Shown one piece after another: positions 55,461 to 64,000 of a DNA stretch of 64,000 nucleotides. Within the stretch, counting starts at the first letter, position 1. Each line of letters opens with the position of its first letter. The DNA is taken from contig JAIVAN010000003.1 of the NCBI GenBank assembly GCA_020171895.1, positions 496,001-560,000 of the forward strand, given 5' to 3'. This DNA comes from Bacillus timonensis. Lineage in GTDB: Bacteria; Bacillota; Bacilli; Bacillales; Bacillaceae_L. Made by a program: the position numbers and the translations under genes. The notes under the pieces are model-generated. The model searched no databases. It had not been told where the DNA came from and saw only the letters and a program-made list of their open reading frames with translations.

Positions 55461-55546
55461 TTAAATCCTCCCTTTCCACTCAGGCTAAATTGTTGAGTGA
55501 AGGCAACTTTTACCTATATCTTATGAAGGAAATGAGTGGAAGATAA

Positions 55547-55798
55547 CTAGTCTATCGAACCTTTTTTGGATTCTTCAATCAAGTCCAATGCTTTTTTATG
55601 CCAATAATTGAGTTCACGAAAGCTTCCCGACTCTTTAATTTTTGCTTGATAACCCCTATATAAAAACAATTGTTCTTTCGTTAATTTAATCGAATTTCTA
55701 GGAAGCATCTCTCTTCTTCGAGCTTGAATCGTGTTCGTTAATGCAAGTAACGCTAAAATAAAGGCACTTAAACTAAGGATAAAAATAAAGGTTAGCAT
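55547..55798 (-). CDS. Small hypothetical membrane protein (83 aa)
   Basis: An 83-residue protein with one N-terminal membrane helix (FIFILSLSAFILALLAL) and a charged helical tail (YHKKALDLIEESKK-like). ATG 55798 with GGGAG seven bases upstream. Lies just downstream of the ABC permease gene. Unknown role, may be an accessory of the transporter. Confidence 0.7.
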   Translation of the reverse strand: MLTFIFILSLSAFILALLALTNTIQARRREMLPRNSIKLTKEQLFLYRGYQAKIKESGSFRELNYWHKKALDLIEESKKGSID

Positions 55799-55867
55799 CC
55801 CATCTCTCCCTACATGTACTTCCCCCATTTGTATATTTATGCTTACAATCACTGGAATTTTCAAAGA

Positions 55868-55900
55868 AATAAAAAAAGAAACGAAAAATATCGTCTCTTT
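55868..55900 (-). terminator. Terminator after the ABC permease gene
   Basis: AGAGACGA / TCGTTTCT stem (one mismatch) with TATT-type loop followed by TTTTTT. Confidence 0.75.
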
Positions 55901-56881
55901 TTAGTATACATCTCGCTTTGTAAAGCTCAAAAAGGATATGATAAGCGCAACAGCTGCCCATACTGTTAGAACACTCATTGAAAAACCTAAACTCATTCCA
56001 TCTATTGGCGGTGCCATTCCACGAACATAATCGGTAAGTCGTAGATTAACCATAAAAAAGTATTTGGCAGATTCCCATGAAGAAACCATATTAGCAAGGA
56101 TCGCACCGGAAATTAGTGCGGCTAGCATTATTCCCATAACAGCTGCAGTGCTCTTTATTAGAACGGATAGCATAAAGGTTAACGTACCAACTACCATTGA
56201 AACGAACCACACAAGTCCAAATTCTATTAAAATATATTTCCATTGGGCGATCAAATGAACATTTGTCGTATCTAATTCTTCTCCGTTCATTTTAAATCCA
56301 GTTAATAAAGGGTAATTCCAACCACCGTATCCAAAAACAATTCCTGAAATGAAATAAGATAATACTCCTAATGACAACACTATGAAAGAAACAGACAGCA
56401 TCATGGCAAGATACTTACTGAGTAATATTCTCCACCTCTTAACTGGTCGAGTTAAAAGTAGCTTAATCGTACCACCACTTGATTCTGAAGAAACAAGATC
56501 TGCCGCTATTACCATTACCATTAACGGAAGTAACAAATCAATTGAATTTTCCACAAACAATCGCATAAAAGTAGGTGCCCCAGGTGCAGCAGGATTTACA
56601 TCATTATCTAAATAAAATTGCTGTTGAGTAAGCCTGCTTTGAATATACTTTTGTCTTTCCTCAGACATCCCACTTGAATTTAAGCGATTTTGTGCATCAA
56701 TAATTTGCTGCTGAAGCTGTGTTCGCCAATCAGTTGTCCCTAATTGCTCTTGGATGGTTTGGACATTTCTTAGTTGCGCATAAGTGAACAAAGCAACTAA
56801 AATAGCAATGATCGCCATAATAATATATAGCCGTTTTTTTCGGATAATTTTAATCATTTCATTATAGATGAGGTTATTCAA
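55901..56881 (-). CDS. ABC-2 transporter permease
   Basis: A 326-residue ABC-2 type permease. N-terminal membrane helix, a long extracytoplasmic loop (about 40-110, with Gln-rich LTQQQFYLDN), then five helices in the C-terminal two-thirds. Starts with TTG at 56881, overlapping the ATPase stop by eight bases and preceded by GGAGG inside the ATPase gene. Partner of the adjacent BcrA-like ATPase; substrate unknown (antimicrobial peptides or lipids are common). Confidence 0.9.
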   Translation of the reverse strand: MNNLIYNEMIKIIRKKRLYIIMAIIAILVALFTYAQLRNVQTIQEQLGTTDWRTQLQQQIIDAQNRLNSSGMSEERQKYIQSRLTQQQFYLDNDVNPAAPGAPTFMRLFVENSIDLLLPLMVMVIAADLVSSESSGGTIKLLLTRPVKRWRILLSKYLAMMLSVSFIVLSLGVLSYFISGIVFGYGGWNYPLLTGFKMNGEELDTTNVHLIAQWKYILIEFGLVWFVSMVVGTLTFMLSVLIKSTAAVMGIMLAALISGAILANMVSSWESAKYFFMVNLRLTDYVRGMAPPIDGMSLGFSMSVLTVWAAVALIISFLSFTKRDVY

Positions 56882-57797
56882 TCGTTTCACCTCCAGTAAG
56901 CTCGATAAACAGATCCTCAAGCGTAGGCAGTTTGGTTTGAATTTCTTTTACCTTTACTCTTTCTGTGACTAATTTTTCATTCAAACGAGGAATTTCCTCC
57001 TCTTGAAAAGAAGTAACGATATATTCTCCATCTGTTGAGAGTACTTGTGTTTCTTTTGAAAGAATTTCTTTCCCCTTCTCAAAAGGTTCAAGGTTCCAGT
57101 ACACACGTTCTTTTTCCGCTAAAAGGTGCTCTACAGAATCCACACTAATCACTTTCCCTTTAGAAATAATGGCAACTCTATCACACATTAATTGAATTTC
57201 ACTTAATAAATGGGAGGACACGAGTACACTTAAGCCCTCTTTTTCTGCAAGAAAACGGATGAATTCCCTCATTTCACGAATTCCAATCGGGTCTAATCCA
57301 TTTGTCGGTTCATCTAATATTAATACTTTCGGTTTAGACAAAAGGGCTTGCGCAATTCCGAGTCGTTGCCTCATCCCCAATGAGTATGTGCTAACTTTAT
57401 CATCAATACGATTTTGAAGTCCGACTAGATCGACCACTTCTTTAATTCGATTGACATGAATTTCCGGTACCATCCTTACAAAATATTCTAAATTCTCTCT
57501 TCCAGATAAATAAGGATATAACTCTGGATTTTCGACGATACAGCCTATATTCTTAATCGCTTGAGAGAACTGTTTTTGAAGATTATAGCCACAAAGTGAG
57601 ATGCTTCCTGAAGTGGGTCTAATCAACCCGACTAACATACGAATCGTCGTTGTTTTACCAGCACCATTCGGTCCTAAAAAACCAAAGACCTCTCCAGCTT
57701 TTAGTTCAAAGGAAATGCCTTTGATGATTTCTTTTTTTCCTATCTTTTTTCGTAAATCCTTTACAAGCAGAGTAGTCTCATGAGTCATTTTAGTCAT
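56874..57797 (-). CDS. ABC transporter ATP-binding protein (BcrA-like)
   Basis: A 307-residue nucleotide-binding protein. Walker A GPNGAGKTTT near 40-50, signature LGMRQRLGIAQAL, Walker B LILDEPTNGLDP, and a His switch SHLL. The C-terminal extension is usual for BcrA/YxlF types. Start ATG 57797 overlaps the SGNH hydrolase stop, so three genes form one operon with the permease. Confidence 0.95.
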   Translation of the reverse strand: MTKMTHETTLLVKDLRKKIGKKEIIKGISFELKAGEVFGFLGPNGAGKTTTIRMLVGLIRPTSGSISLCGYNLQKQFSQAIKNIGCIVENPELYPYLSGRENLEYFVRMVPEIHVNRIKEVVDLVGLQNRIDDKVSTYSLGMRQRLGIAQALLSKPKVLILDEPTNGLDPIGIREMREFIRFLAEKEGLSVLVSSHLLSEIQLMCDRVAIISKGKVISVDSVEHLLAEKERVYWNLEPFEKGKEILSKETQVLSTDGEYIVTSFQEEEIPRLNEKLVTERVKVKEIQTKLPTLEDLFIELTGGETIE

Positions 57798-58593
57798 TGG
57801 TGGCTTCCTCCTCACTAAAAGTGATTAAGCTAGCAACTCTCTCACCAATTAACTTATATCCTTGTGAATTGGGATGAAACTTATCACTATATAAGTAGTC
57901 GTTTACATTTAATTCAAACAGATCATAGGTTGGAACGGTAATAATATGAACAAACTTAGCAGCCTCTTCAGAAGAAGCATAATTCCATTCACGTACTACG
58001 CTTGAAGTGGTTTGACTATCTGTTAAATCATTAAAAGGGTTATAAAGCGCTACATAGTACACTACAGCTTCCTTATTAATATCCCTAATCGTTGTAAAAA
58101 CAGTGCTTAAATTAGTAAGATAGCTTTCCTTTGAACGATCAATCTGTTCTGTAGAAAAATGAAATAATGCTTGACCACTTTGAAATAAGTCATTTCCTCC
58201 AATTGTTAAAACAATAACCTCAGCCTGTTTTAGCTGACGCTGTATTTCAGGTTGCTGAACTTGCTCCACAAGCTGTTTGGAGCGTTGTCCTTTTATCGCT
58301 AAATTAGAAATTGTAATATTTCTATCCGTTTTTTCTTGAAGCTCCTCTAGCATATAGCCAATATACCCTTTCCCACTCTCATCCCCAGTACCCCTTGTCA
58401 ATGAGTCTCCTAAAGCAACAATTTTTAAGGAAGAAGTCGAAGTTACTCCCTCCTCCACTTGTCTCACAGCGTTTTCTTTCGATGTATTTTTATAAAAAAA
58501 TTGGTCTTGAATGGCAAAGAACAATCCATATAGACATACTATTGTAGCTATCGAAGCAACCCCTGTTATCAACTTGACAATAGTTCCGTTCAT
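57790..58593 (-). CDS. Membrane-anchored SGNH/GDSL hydrolase
   Basis: A 267-residue protein with an N-terminal membrane anchor (about 5-28) and an extracellular SGNH domain: GDSLTRG (nucleophile Ser), the Gly of block II, GGND of block III and DKFHPN (Asp-x-x-His) of block V. Esterase or lipase acting on the wall or membrane. First gene of the ABC transporter operon; its stop overlaps the ATPase start. ATG 58593 (or 58596) follows AAAGGGTG. Confidence 0.92.
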   Translation of the reverse strand: MNGTIVKLITGVASIATIVCLYGLFFAIQDQFFYKNTSKENAVRQVEEGVTSTSSLKIVALGDSLTRGTGDESGKGYIGYMLEELQEKTDRNITISNLAIKGQRSKQLVEQVQQPEIQRQLKQAEVIVLTIGGNDLFQSGQALFHFSTEQIDRSKESYLTNLSTVFTTIRDINKEAVVYYVALYNPFNDLTDSQTTSSVVREWNYASSEEAAKFVHIITVPTYDLFELNVNDYLYSDKFHPNSQGYKLIGERVASLITFSEEEATND

Positions 58594-58730
58594 CATTACA
58601 CCCTTTCTTATTTTCCTAGAAAAATGAAATATACTACATATTTCTTTTCACATTTTACATTTAATTGATATAAACATACCCTTGCTTAAAAGCCAATGTC
58701 AAACTTGAATACTTTAAAATACATTGAGAA

Positions 58731-58995
58731 TTGTATTTTCAGGGTGACGTTCATGCAATTCAGAATTTGCTCATAAAGGATGAAAATGCGAACTTGATTT
58801 GGGGGTTATAGAATGTTGGAATTCTAGTAATTCATGCGTGTTAATCGGAGTGGAAGGAACCGAGACTCCTGTGGGATATGCGACAGACTTGAGACCCCAC
58901 AGGCACAGCCGAGGAGGCTCAAGTGGCGCCCCACGGAAAGCGAGGTTCCTGCAACGCAGATTAACACCCCATGTTTAGTGTTGTATTTTCAGGGT
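58731..58995 (+). repeat. Dispersed ~265-bp repeat with palindromic core
   Basis: Core 58838-58967 (130 bp) runs GTGTTAATC to GATTAACAC. The element is flanked by identical 15-bp TTGTATTTTCAGGGT at 58731-58745 and 58981-58995. Same flanks and blocks as the 23.6- and 45.4-kb copies. Confidence 0.88.
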
Positions 58996-59004
58996 AGTAG
59001 TAGC

Positions 59005-59038
59005 AAAAAAAAGACCTAATTCAAAATTGAATTAGGTC
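59005..59038 (-). terminator. Terminator after the M36 protease gene
   Basis: GACCTAATTCAA and TTGAATTAGGTC pair (12 bp), followed by TTTTTTTT on the minus strand. Confidence 0.92.
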
Positions 59039-59055
59039 AAGCAATAACATAGCGT

Positions 59056-62000
59056 TTAATATGGATTTGTAGCCGTAAAAGTGAATGGAACATTTGCACC
59101 AGAATATAGGCCAACGTATACGTAGCGCGTACCTCCAGGAATGACTCCTGCTTCATCAGCACCAGCTGTAGCAACAGCACCAATCAACTCAAAATTCTTA
59201 TTATAAAAGAAGATATCAAAATCGTAAACTGCTGCACTCTCACCTGCAACCGTAAAATTATGAATCCCGTCTCCATATTGCGCTGGAAGACTAACCACAT
59301 ATCCATCCAACCCTTGCGTTTGAGGGCTTGAATTTTGAGTCGTAACAAATTCATTTTCCGTAATCGCCAGTGTAGCTCCAACACCTGCTAATGAACCTAT
59401 TCCAGTCCCTGCATTGCCCACATTCACAGTACCTTTTGCAACAAATGGTTCTTCTGGCTCAAGCTCTAGTGGTTCAACTTTTGTTTTTCCACCGCCGAAT
59501 ACTTGTAATTCAGCAACCTGAATGTATCCTTTACTATTATCCTGAGCACTTTTTGCAATTAATTTTACATAGCTTGCTTCAACAGGTGTTTCTAAATCAA
59601 AACCTTTGTAATGCAAATCAGGTGCTGCTGGTCTCGGTTTTGGAGTAATAAAGCTATCTTCTTTTACCGTCGTCCAATTCTCTCCATCTATTGAAGTTTG
59701 TATTGTGAAGTCCTTTAATGTAGCAAATCTTGCTTTTGATACGTCTTTAAATGCACTTACTTGAATGTGACTAACTTTTACAGGCTTATCTCCTGCCAAT
59801 TTAACAACAAACTCAGCCCCAGTAAATCCACCTTTTTGTGTTTCTGAAGCAAATACACTTGCCTCTGTATCATCAATTGCAAATTTAACTGGATTTGTAT
59901 CAGATTCACCAGATACATTGACAACTGAAGCTCCATTAAATGACGATGCCATATTTGGTTCTAATGTAAATTTTAACTTATTTTTCTTACCGGCGTTAAT
60001 AGTAACTCCTTTAATCGTCGTAGATCCAAAACCTTTTGCTTGAATTGTAATATCATATGTTCCATTCACCATTGGTAAACCAAATTTACCACCTTCACTT
60101 GAAAGCACAGCTGCACTTGTTCTTGCTTCATATTGTCCAATGATGATTCTTGCGTTCTCTATCGGTTTATTTGTAGCTGCATTAATGACTTTACCAATTA
60201 GTATTCCGTTTTGATCCACATCTGGATGATTGAATGCAGGAATTGGATCGGTATCATTTCCTCCATTTGAGAAAGCACTTTCTCCGAGTCCTCTTTCTGC
60301 GAATGCCTTCCAAAGCGTATTGAAATGTTCGCCACCATAACGTTCAAAATCTGCGGTAACGATTGCTGTACGCATATCAACCATTGAAGGATTTGGTGCT
60401 GAAATTGGCATCGCATCCATGATGATTTGTTCTGATACTCTCTCTCCCGTTTCTTTACCGTATTGAGCGATTAACGCTTCTCTCACATGCCATAAGATGG
60501 CTGCCCAAATCTCTCCATCTGAATGAACTTCAGGACCTACAATATCATAGCCAATGTCTCCAAAGTTTAAAGGGTTTTCATCTAATGACCACCCGCGAAT
60601 TCCACGCTCGTTATTACCTGTTACATAAGCCCCAACGACAGGTTTTTGTTGTAATCCTTCTTTAACTAAATAATGCATGCCAAACCAATCACCCCAAGCT
60701 TCTCCCATTGAACCTGCTTGATGACTTCCTAATGATTCTCCACCTGCAACAAATCGATTCGATAGCGCATGACTATATTCATGATAAATAATTCCTGCAT
60801 CATAGTCACCATCTGCATACTCCCCATCAAAAGCACCTGGAATCGGTTCCCAAAGAAACATTCCACTCCAGGCTGGTATCCCATCAGGTAATGTGAGCAT
60901 ATAAGCGTTATCACGTCCAGTATAAGTTGGTGCTCCACCTGATACAGCTCCCGCTTGGACAAGACCTAAGATTGGGTCACCATCCATACCACCTTTACCG
61001 AAGTTTACCGCTTGTAGGTTACCTGCTCCTTCAACCCATCCTAGCTTGTAAAAGTAATCATGGAACAAATTATGATGATAAAATAGATTAGTTGTTGCGC
61101 TGTGTACATCCTCTGCATATGAAGGTGGTACGATTGCACCTTTTGTTTTTTGCCACTCATTTTTAAAAGGAAATTTAAATTTCCCAAGTGGATTAACTGG
61201 TCGTACTACTTGGTCAACAGGTGCTAAAAAATTGCTCCAGTTAGCATACGTATCAGCATTATTTCCTAGAGTCGTAACACCAACCCCTGTAGTAGGTAAT
61301 AACCAACCATTTGGAGATGCTATCGGGTCCCCTTTAAAGGATTTAACAATTTGATATCCTCCTTCTTTACTACCTGGATAGTTTTCAAATACTAGACCTT
61401 CTGGTTCTAACAACGCATGATTAACTAATGAACGTTTGAATAATTTTTCACCCGTTACTGCATCAATTATGACTTCATAGCCTTCATCTAACTTTTCTAT
61501 AAACAGCACACGGTATGCAGGGCGTACTTCATCTCCCGTGATAAACGCCGCTTTCTTTACACGTTGCTTCGTCGGTAGAACATTTCCACCATCGAAGACA
61601 TCCCAACCCTTTTCTTGATTGCTTAATTTCGGAGTGAAAGTGAGTGTTGGTGCTTCAAGTTCTACCACCTTTTTTAAAGCATCCGTTGAGCTCAATTTAA
61701 AATCAGAGGTAAAGCTTTTGGTTCGACTTACGTCACCTGTTACAGATAAAATTCTTCCCTCTTTATTAACCGCAACAATCAAGCGTCCTCCATAAACCGA
61801 CTCAACACCATTAAATGTTTGTTGAAAGGTGATAGGCTGTAGTTCTGTTCCTGGCATTTTATATTGACGGATGACAGTAAGAGCATCTACTTCTTCCATT
61901 GTCATTCCGAATAAACTTGCATTTTCCTTTATCCAGTTTCGAGCAACATCTTCTGCTTTTAAATTAGAAGCTTCAGTTAAATAACCTTGAGTTTTAACAA

Positions 62001-62277
62001 TACTAGAAGGTGTTCCAAATAAAGTATTCCACTGTATCTTCACACCTCCACCTGCATTTTTTATCAAATCATTAGCAGACTCAAGCTGTACTTTCGTTGG
62101 TAAAACTGTATTTAGTACGTTACGAATGTCAAAATTTTCTTCAACATGATGATGATCTAAAACTGAAGTTTGCGAAATTGAACCATCAACTTTATTTGCT
62201 AAACTTGTAGGCAATAATAATTGACTAGTTAAGGCAACTGTACTTATTACCGATAATATTTTCGTCTTTTTCCCCAT
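59056..62277 (-). CDS. Secreted M36 fungalysin-type metalloprotease with C-terminal adhesion domains
   Basis: A 1073-residue extracellular protease. Signal peptide (about 1-28), FTP-like inhibitory propeptide (about 60-250), a zinc domain (about 370-690) with HEYSH near residue 500 and third ligand Glu in GEAWGD, then a carboxypeptidase-regulatory-like beta domain (about 720-800), an F5/8-type discoidin-like domain (about 810-960) and a C-terminal beta sandwich of pre-peptidase type. Likely degrades host or environmental protein. ATG with AAGGAGGAGT upstream. Ends with a strong terminator. Confidence 0.93.
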   Translation of the reverse strand: MGKKTKILSVISTVALTSQLLLPTSLANKVDGSISQTSVLDHHHVEENFDIRNVLNTVLPTKVQLESANDLIKNAGGGVKIQWNTLFGTPSSIVKTQGYLTEASNLKAEDVARNWIKENASLFGMTMEEVDALTVIRQYKMPGTELQPITFQQTFNGVESVYGGRLIVAVNKEGRILSVTGDVSRTKSFTSDFKLSSTDALKKVVELEAPTLTFTPKLSNQEKGWDVFDGGNVLPTKQRVKKAAFITGDEVRPAYRVLFIEKLDEGYEVIIDAVTGEKLFKRSLVNHALLEPEGLVFENYPGSKEGGYQIVKSFKGDPIASPNGWLLPTTGVGVTTLGNNADTYANWSNFLAPVDQVVRPVNPLGKFKFPFKNEWQKTKGAIVPPSYAEDVHSATTNLFYHHNLFHDYFYKLGWVEGAGNLQAVNFGKGGMDGDPILGLVQAGAVSGGAPTYTGRDNAYMLTLPDGIPAWSGMFLWEPIPGAFDGEYADGDYDAGIIYHEYSHALSNRFVAGGESLGSHQAGSMGEAWGDWFGMHYLVKEGLQQKPVVGAYVTGNNERGIRGWSLDENPLNFGDIGYDIVGPEVHSDGEIWAAILWHVREALIAQYGKETGERVSEQIIMDAMPISAPNPSMVDMRTAIVTADFERYGGEHFNTLWKAFAERGLGESAFSNGGNDTDPIPAFNHPDVDQNGILIGKVINAATNKPIENARIIIGQYEARTSAAVLSSEGGKFGLPMVNGTYDITIQAKGFGSTTIKGVTINAGKKNKLKFTLEPNMASSFNGASVVNVSGESDTNPVKFAIDDTEASVFASETQKGGFTGAEFVVKLAGDKPVKVSHIQVSAFKDVSKARFATLKDFTIQTSIDGENWTTVKEDSFITPKPRPAAPDLHYKGFDLETPVEASYVKLIAKSAQDNSKGYIQVAELQVFGGGKTKVEPLELEPEEPFVAKGTVNVGNAGTGIGSLAGVGATLAITENEFVTTQNSSPQTQGLDGYVVSLPAQYGDGIHNFTVAGESAAVYDFDIFFYNKNFELIGAVATAGADEAGVIPGGTRYVYVGLYSGANVPFTFTATNPY

Positions 62278-62511
62278 CTTGACTCCTCCTTAAAAAGCAA
62301 ATAGATTTGAAAAATATACATTCTTATTTGCTGTTTCAATAGCTATTCTTCACTATATTTTCTAGACCTTCCCTTAAGTATCAAGTTACTGACAACGTTC
62401 TATGAAGTTTATATTTAAGGACTATTAGGAGATACGCCTAAAGATATATAGGTATTAGATGGCATTTCGGGATAAGTACTAGATTTTGAAATTTTATTTT
62501 TGACCATAAAA

Positions 62512-62548
62512 AAACACACTAACTACAGAATCGGTTAATGTGTTTTTT
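62512..62548 (-). terminator. Terminator after the MFS gene
   Basis: AACACACTAAC / GTTAATGTGTT stem followed by a T-run on the minus strand. Confidence 0.8.
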
Positions 62549-62559
62549 ACAGTCAAATA

Positions 62560-63921
62560 TTAATTCTCTTTATTCTTCTTACTATACAATATAAAAGTAA
62601 TCATCGAGATTACTAGTAATACAAGTACACCAAGAAATATATTTCTGTAAGCAAGCTCTGGTAAGATTTCTTTTTGCCAACTTAATAAAATACCTGTCAA
62701 GGCTACTCCAAATGCTCCTCCAAAAAATTGATTTAACTGAGCCATCCCCATACCGCTCCCGAGTTCATTTTTTGGTAAAATTCGTGAAACCTCATTTGAT
62801 ATACTTGATGTAAAAGCTGAAAAGCCTATACTCATAAACATGTACGTGAACAATATTGCGTATGGTGAAAACGGTGCTAAAAATGCAAAGAGTAGCGTAG
62901 CTAAAATGAGAAAACCATGGCCAAAGAAAACAACTGGTGCATTACCAAATTTATCGATTACCCTTCCGATATATTGAGCTGCAAACGCAGAAAGGATTGC
63001 TCCCGGAAAAATAATTAACCCAACTTCTGCTGGATCTTTCTCAAATAAAACCGTCAGCATAATTGGCATTAAAAATAAAGCAGAAAAATGTGTAATAAAA
63101 GCTGTAAATCCTAAAAATAATAACTTCATATATTGCTTGTTTTTCAGCAATGAAGGTTGTATAAATGGATTGTTCACAACTCGTAAATGCTTTCGAAGAT
63201 AAGCAAATGAAAGTAAACTTCCAATTAAAATCACATATGAAAAAGTAGATAAAAAGAGTAATACACCCGTTACGACAGCTCCAGTGAAGAATGCTCCAGC
63301 CGCATCAAACTGTACAGTTCGAACTTCCTCCATCGGTAAAAACTTCATAAAAAACGGTATAAGTATGAAGATAAAGCATGTGATAGCAAAGAGATAGTTC
63401 CAACCAAATACTTGAGTGATAGCTCCACCAATCACTGGCCCTAAACCAAAACCAAGTGAGGCAGCTGAAGATATAAAAGACATAGCTTTACCACGACGTG
63501 AAATGGGTATATACCTTCCAGCTAATACCATTGCAAGTCCCGGCACTGCCCCTGCCCCGGCTGCCTGAAACAATCTTGCTGATAATAACACATAAAAGTG
63601 CTCAGAGAATAACCCTATAATTGAAGAAATACCTAAAAGTGTTAGACCTATCGTTAAAAGCCTGTTGATTGGAATATAATCTGATAATCTACTAAAGGTA
63701 AGCGTAGAAATAGCAAACACAATGGAATAGCCTGATACAATCCACGATGCTGTTGCAGAGGACAGACTCAGATCAAAAAGGACGCTAGGTAAGGCCACGT
63801 TAAACATCGTAGTATTCATTACAACCAACCAAACAGTAAAGCTCCAAAGTAATACTATCTTATTCTCATGTTGAAGAGTTTCTTCAAAATCTATTTTTAA
63901 GGATGAGGACGCACCGGACAT
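62560..63921 (-). CDS. MFS drug exporter (DHA2, Tet(L)-like)
   Basis: A 453-residue, about 14-helix transporter of the DHA2 family. Motif A-like GRLSD region, motif C GLGPVIGGAI, and the AGRYIP loop shared with Tet(K)/Tet(L) proteins. Size agrees with Tet(L) (458 residues). Probable proton-driven efflux of drugs or sodium; whether tetracycline is a substrate cannot be told. GAGGTGG ribosome binding site before ATG 63921. The gene ends at the terminator at 62.5 kb. Confidence 0.9.
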   Translation of the reverse strand: MSGASSSLKIDFEETLQHENKIVLLWSFTVWLVVMNTTMFNVALPSVLFDLSLSSATASWIVSGYSIVFAISTLTFSRLSDYIPINRLLTIGLTLLGISSIIGLFSEHFYVLLSARLFQAAGAGAVPGLAMVLAGRYIPISRRGKAMSFISSAASLGFGLGPVIGGAITQVFGWNYLFAITCFIFILIPFFMKFLPMEEVRTVQFDAAGAFFTGAVVTGVLLFLSTFSYVILIGSLLSFAYLRKHLRVVNNPFIQPSLLKNKQYMKLLFLGFTAFITHFSALFLMPIMLTVLFEKDPAEVGLIIFPGAILSAFAAQYIGRVIDKFGNAPVVFFGHGFLILATLLFAFLAPFSPYAILFTYMFMSIGFSAFTSSISNEVSRILPKNELGSGMGMAQLNQFFGGAFGVALTGILLSWQKEILPELAYRNIFLGVLVLLVISMITFILYSKKNKEN

Positions 63922-64000
63922 TTTATCCCACCTCTTTATTTTGAGTTTCTAAATACTTTCAGACTATACACCGTCTATAAGCAACCGTCAACAAAAATGA

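Noticed and set aside
58731..58995. Insertion sequence at the 58.8-kb repeat
   Set aside because: It has inverted core ends and flanking direct repeats but no transposase or significant ORF; called a non-autonomous repeat instead.

Overview
The window looks like chromosomal DNA of a low-GC, Gram-positive, endospore-former-type member of the Bacillaceae. The evidence is strong AAGGAGG-type ribosome binding sites, frequent TTG and GTG starts, the plsY - CoA-binding - parE - parC order known from Bacillus subtilis (yneS-yneT-parE-parC), near-identical DesK/DesR proteins, YueI, DbpA, MhqO/MhqD and a T-rich-tailed terminator after most units. No rRNA, tRNA, CRISPR array, transposase or prophage was seen.

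Layout. 1-9.8 kb: phospholipid acyltransferase plsY, a GH18/SH3 cell-wall protein, a PAP2 phosphatase, a CoA-binding protein, topoisomerase IV (parE, parC) and an AI-2E-type membrane protein. 9.9-15.6 kb: alanyl-tRNA editing protein, several small or unknown genes, yueI, a divergent VWA / helix-turn-helix pair and a rhodanese. 15.7-32.4 kb: a 17-kb minus-strand block that is the most interesting part of the window, described below. 32.5-45.3 kb: D-amino-acid-oxidase-like flavoprotein, two transporters, a small spore-protein-like ORF, MazG-like protein, dbpA, desK/desR, exoA, a patatin, an HD protein. 45.4-59 kb: SDR reductase, the mhqO-mhqD quinone-detoxification pair with a recognisable MhqR operator, a CAP lipoprotein, a mug-type glycosylase next to a UPF1-like helicase, an anchored metalloprotease, a racemase, and an ABC transporter overlapping an SGNH hydrolase. 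59-64 kb: a 1073-residue secreted M36 metalloprotease and a Tet(L)-like MFS exporter.

The 15.8-32.4 kb block is a type VII secretion (ESX/Yuk) locus wired to a Ser/Thr phospho-signalling module. Transcribed right to left, the first unit is EssC-like FtsK/SpoIIIE ATPase with an N-terminal FHA domain, YukD/EsaB ubiquitin-like protein, two WXG100 proteins, a 63-residue WXG100-like helical protein, a lipoprotein and a lipase whose C-terminus is a WXG/LXG-like helical hairpin. The second unit encodes a membrane-anchored PP2C phosphatase, a trypsin-like protease - TM - FHA protein, a soluble PP2C, a zinc-ribbon/FHA adaptor, a polytopic membrane protein with a large external domain, and a receptor kinase with zinc ribbon, kinase, TM, PASTA and TPR parts. 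The usual Firmicutes membrane subunits EsaA, EssA and EssB are not recognisable in the window. My reading is a phosphorylation-gated T7SS exporting a lipase of reverse-LXG (TslA-like) design, with the lipoprotein as candidate immunity protein.

Three full copies (plus truncated ones) of a ~250-bp dispersed repeat with a 129-130-bp palindromic core ending in GTGTTAATC/GATTAACAC lie between genes at 23.5, 45.4 and 58.8 kb; one pair of copies separates the two halves of the T7SS locus.
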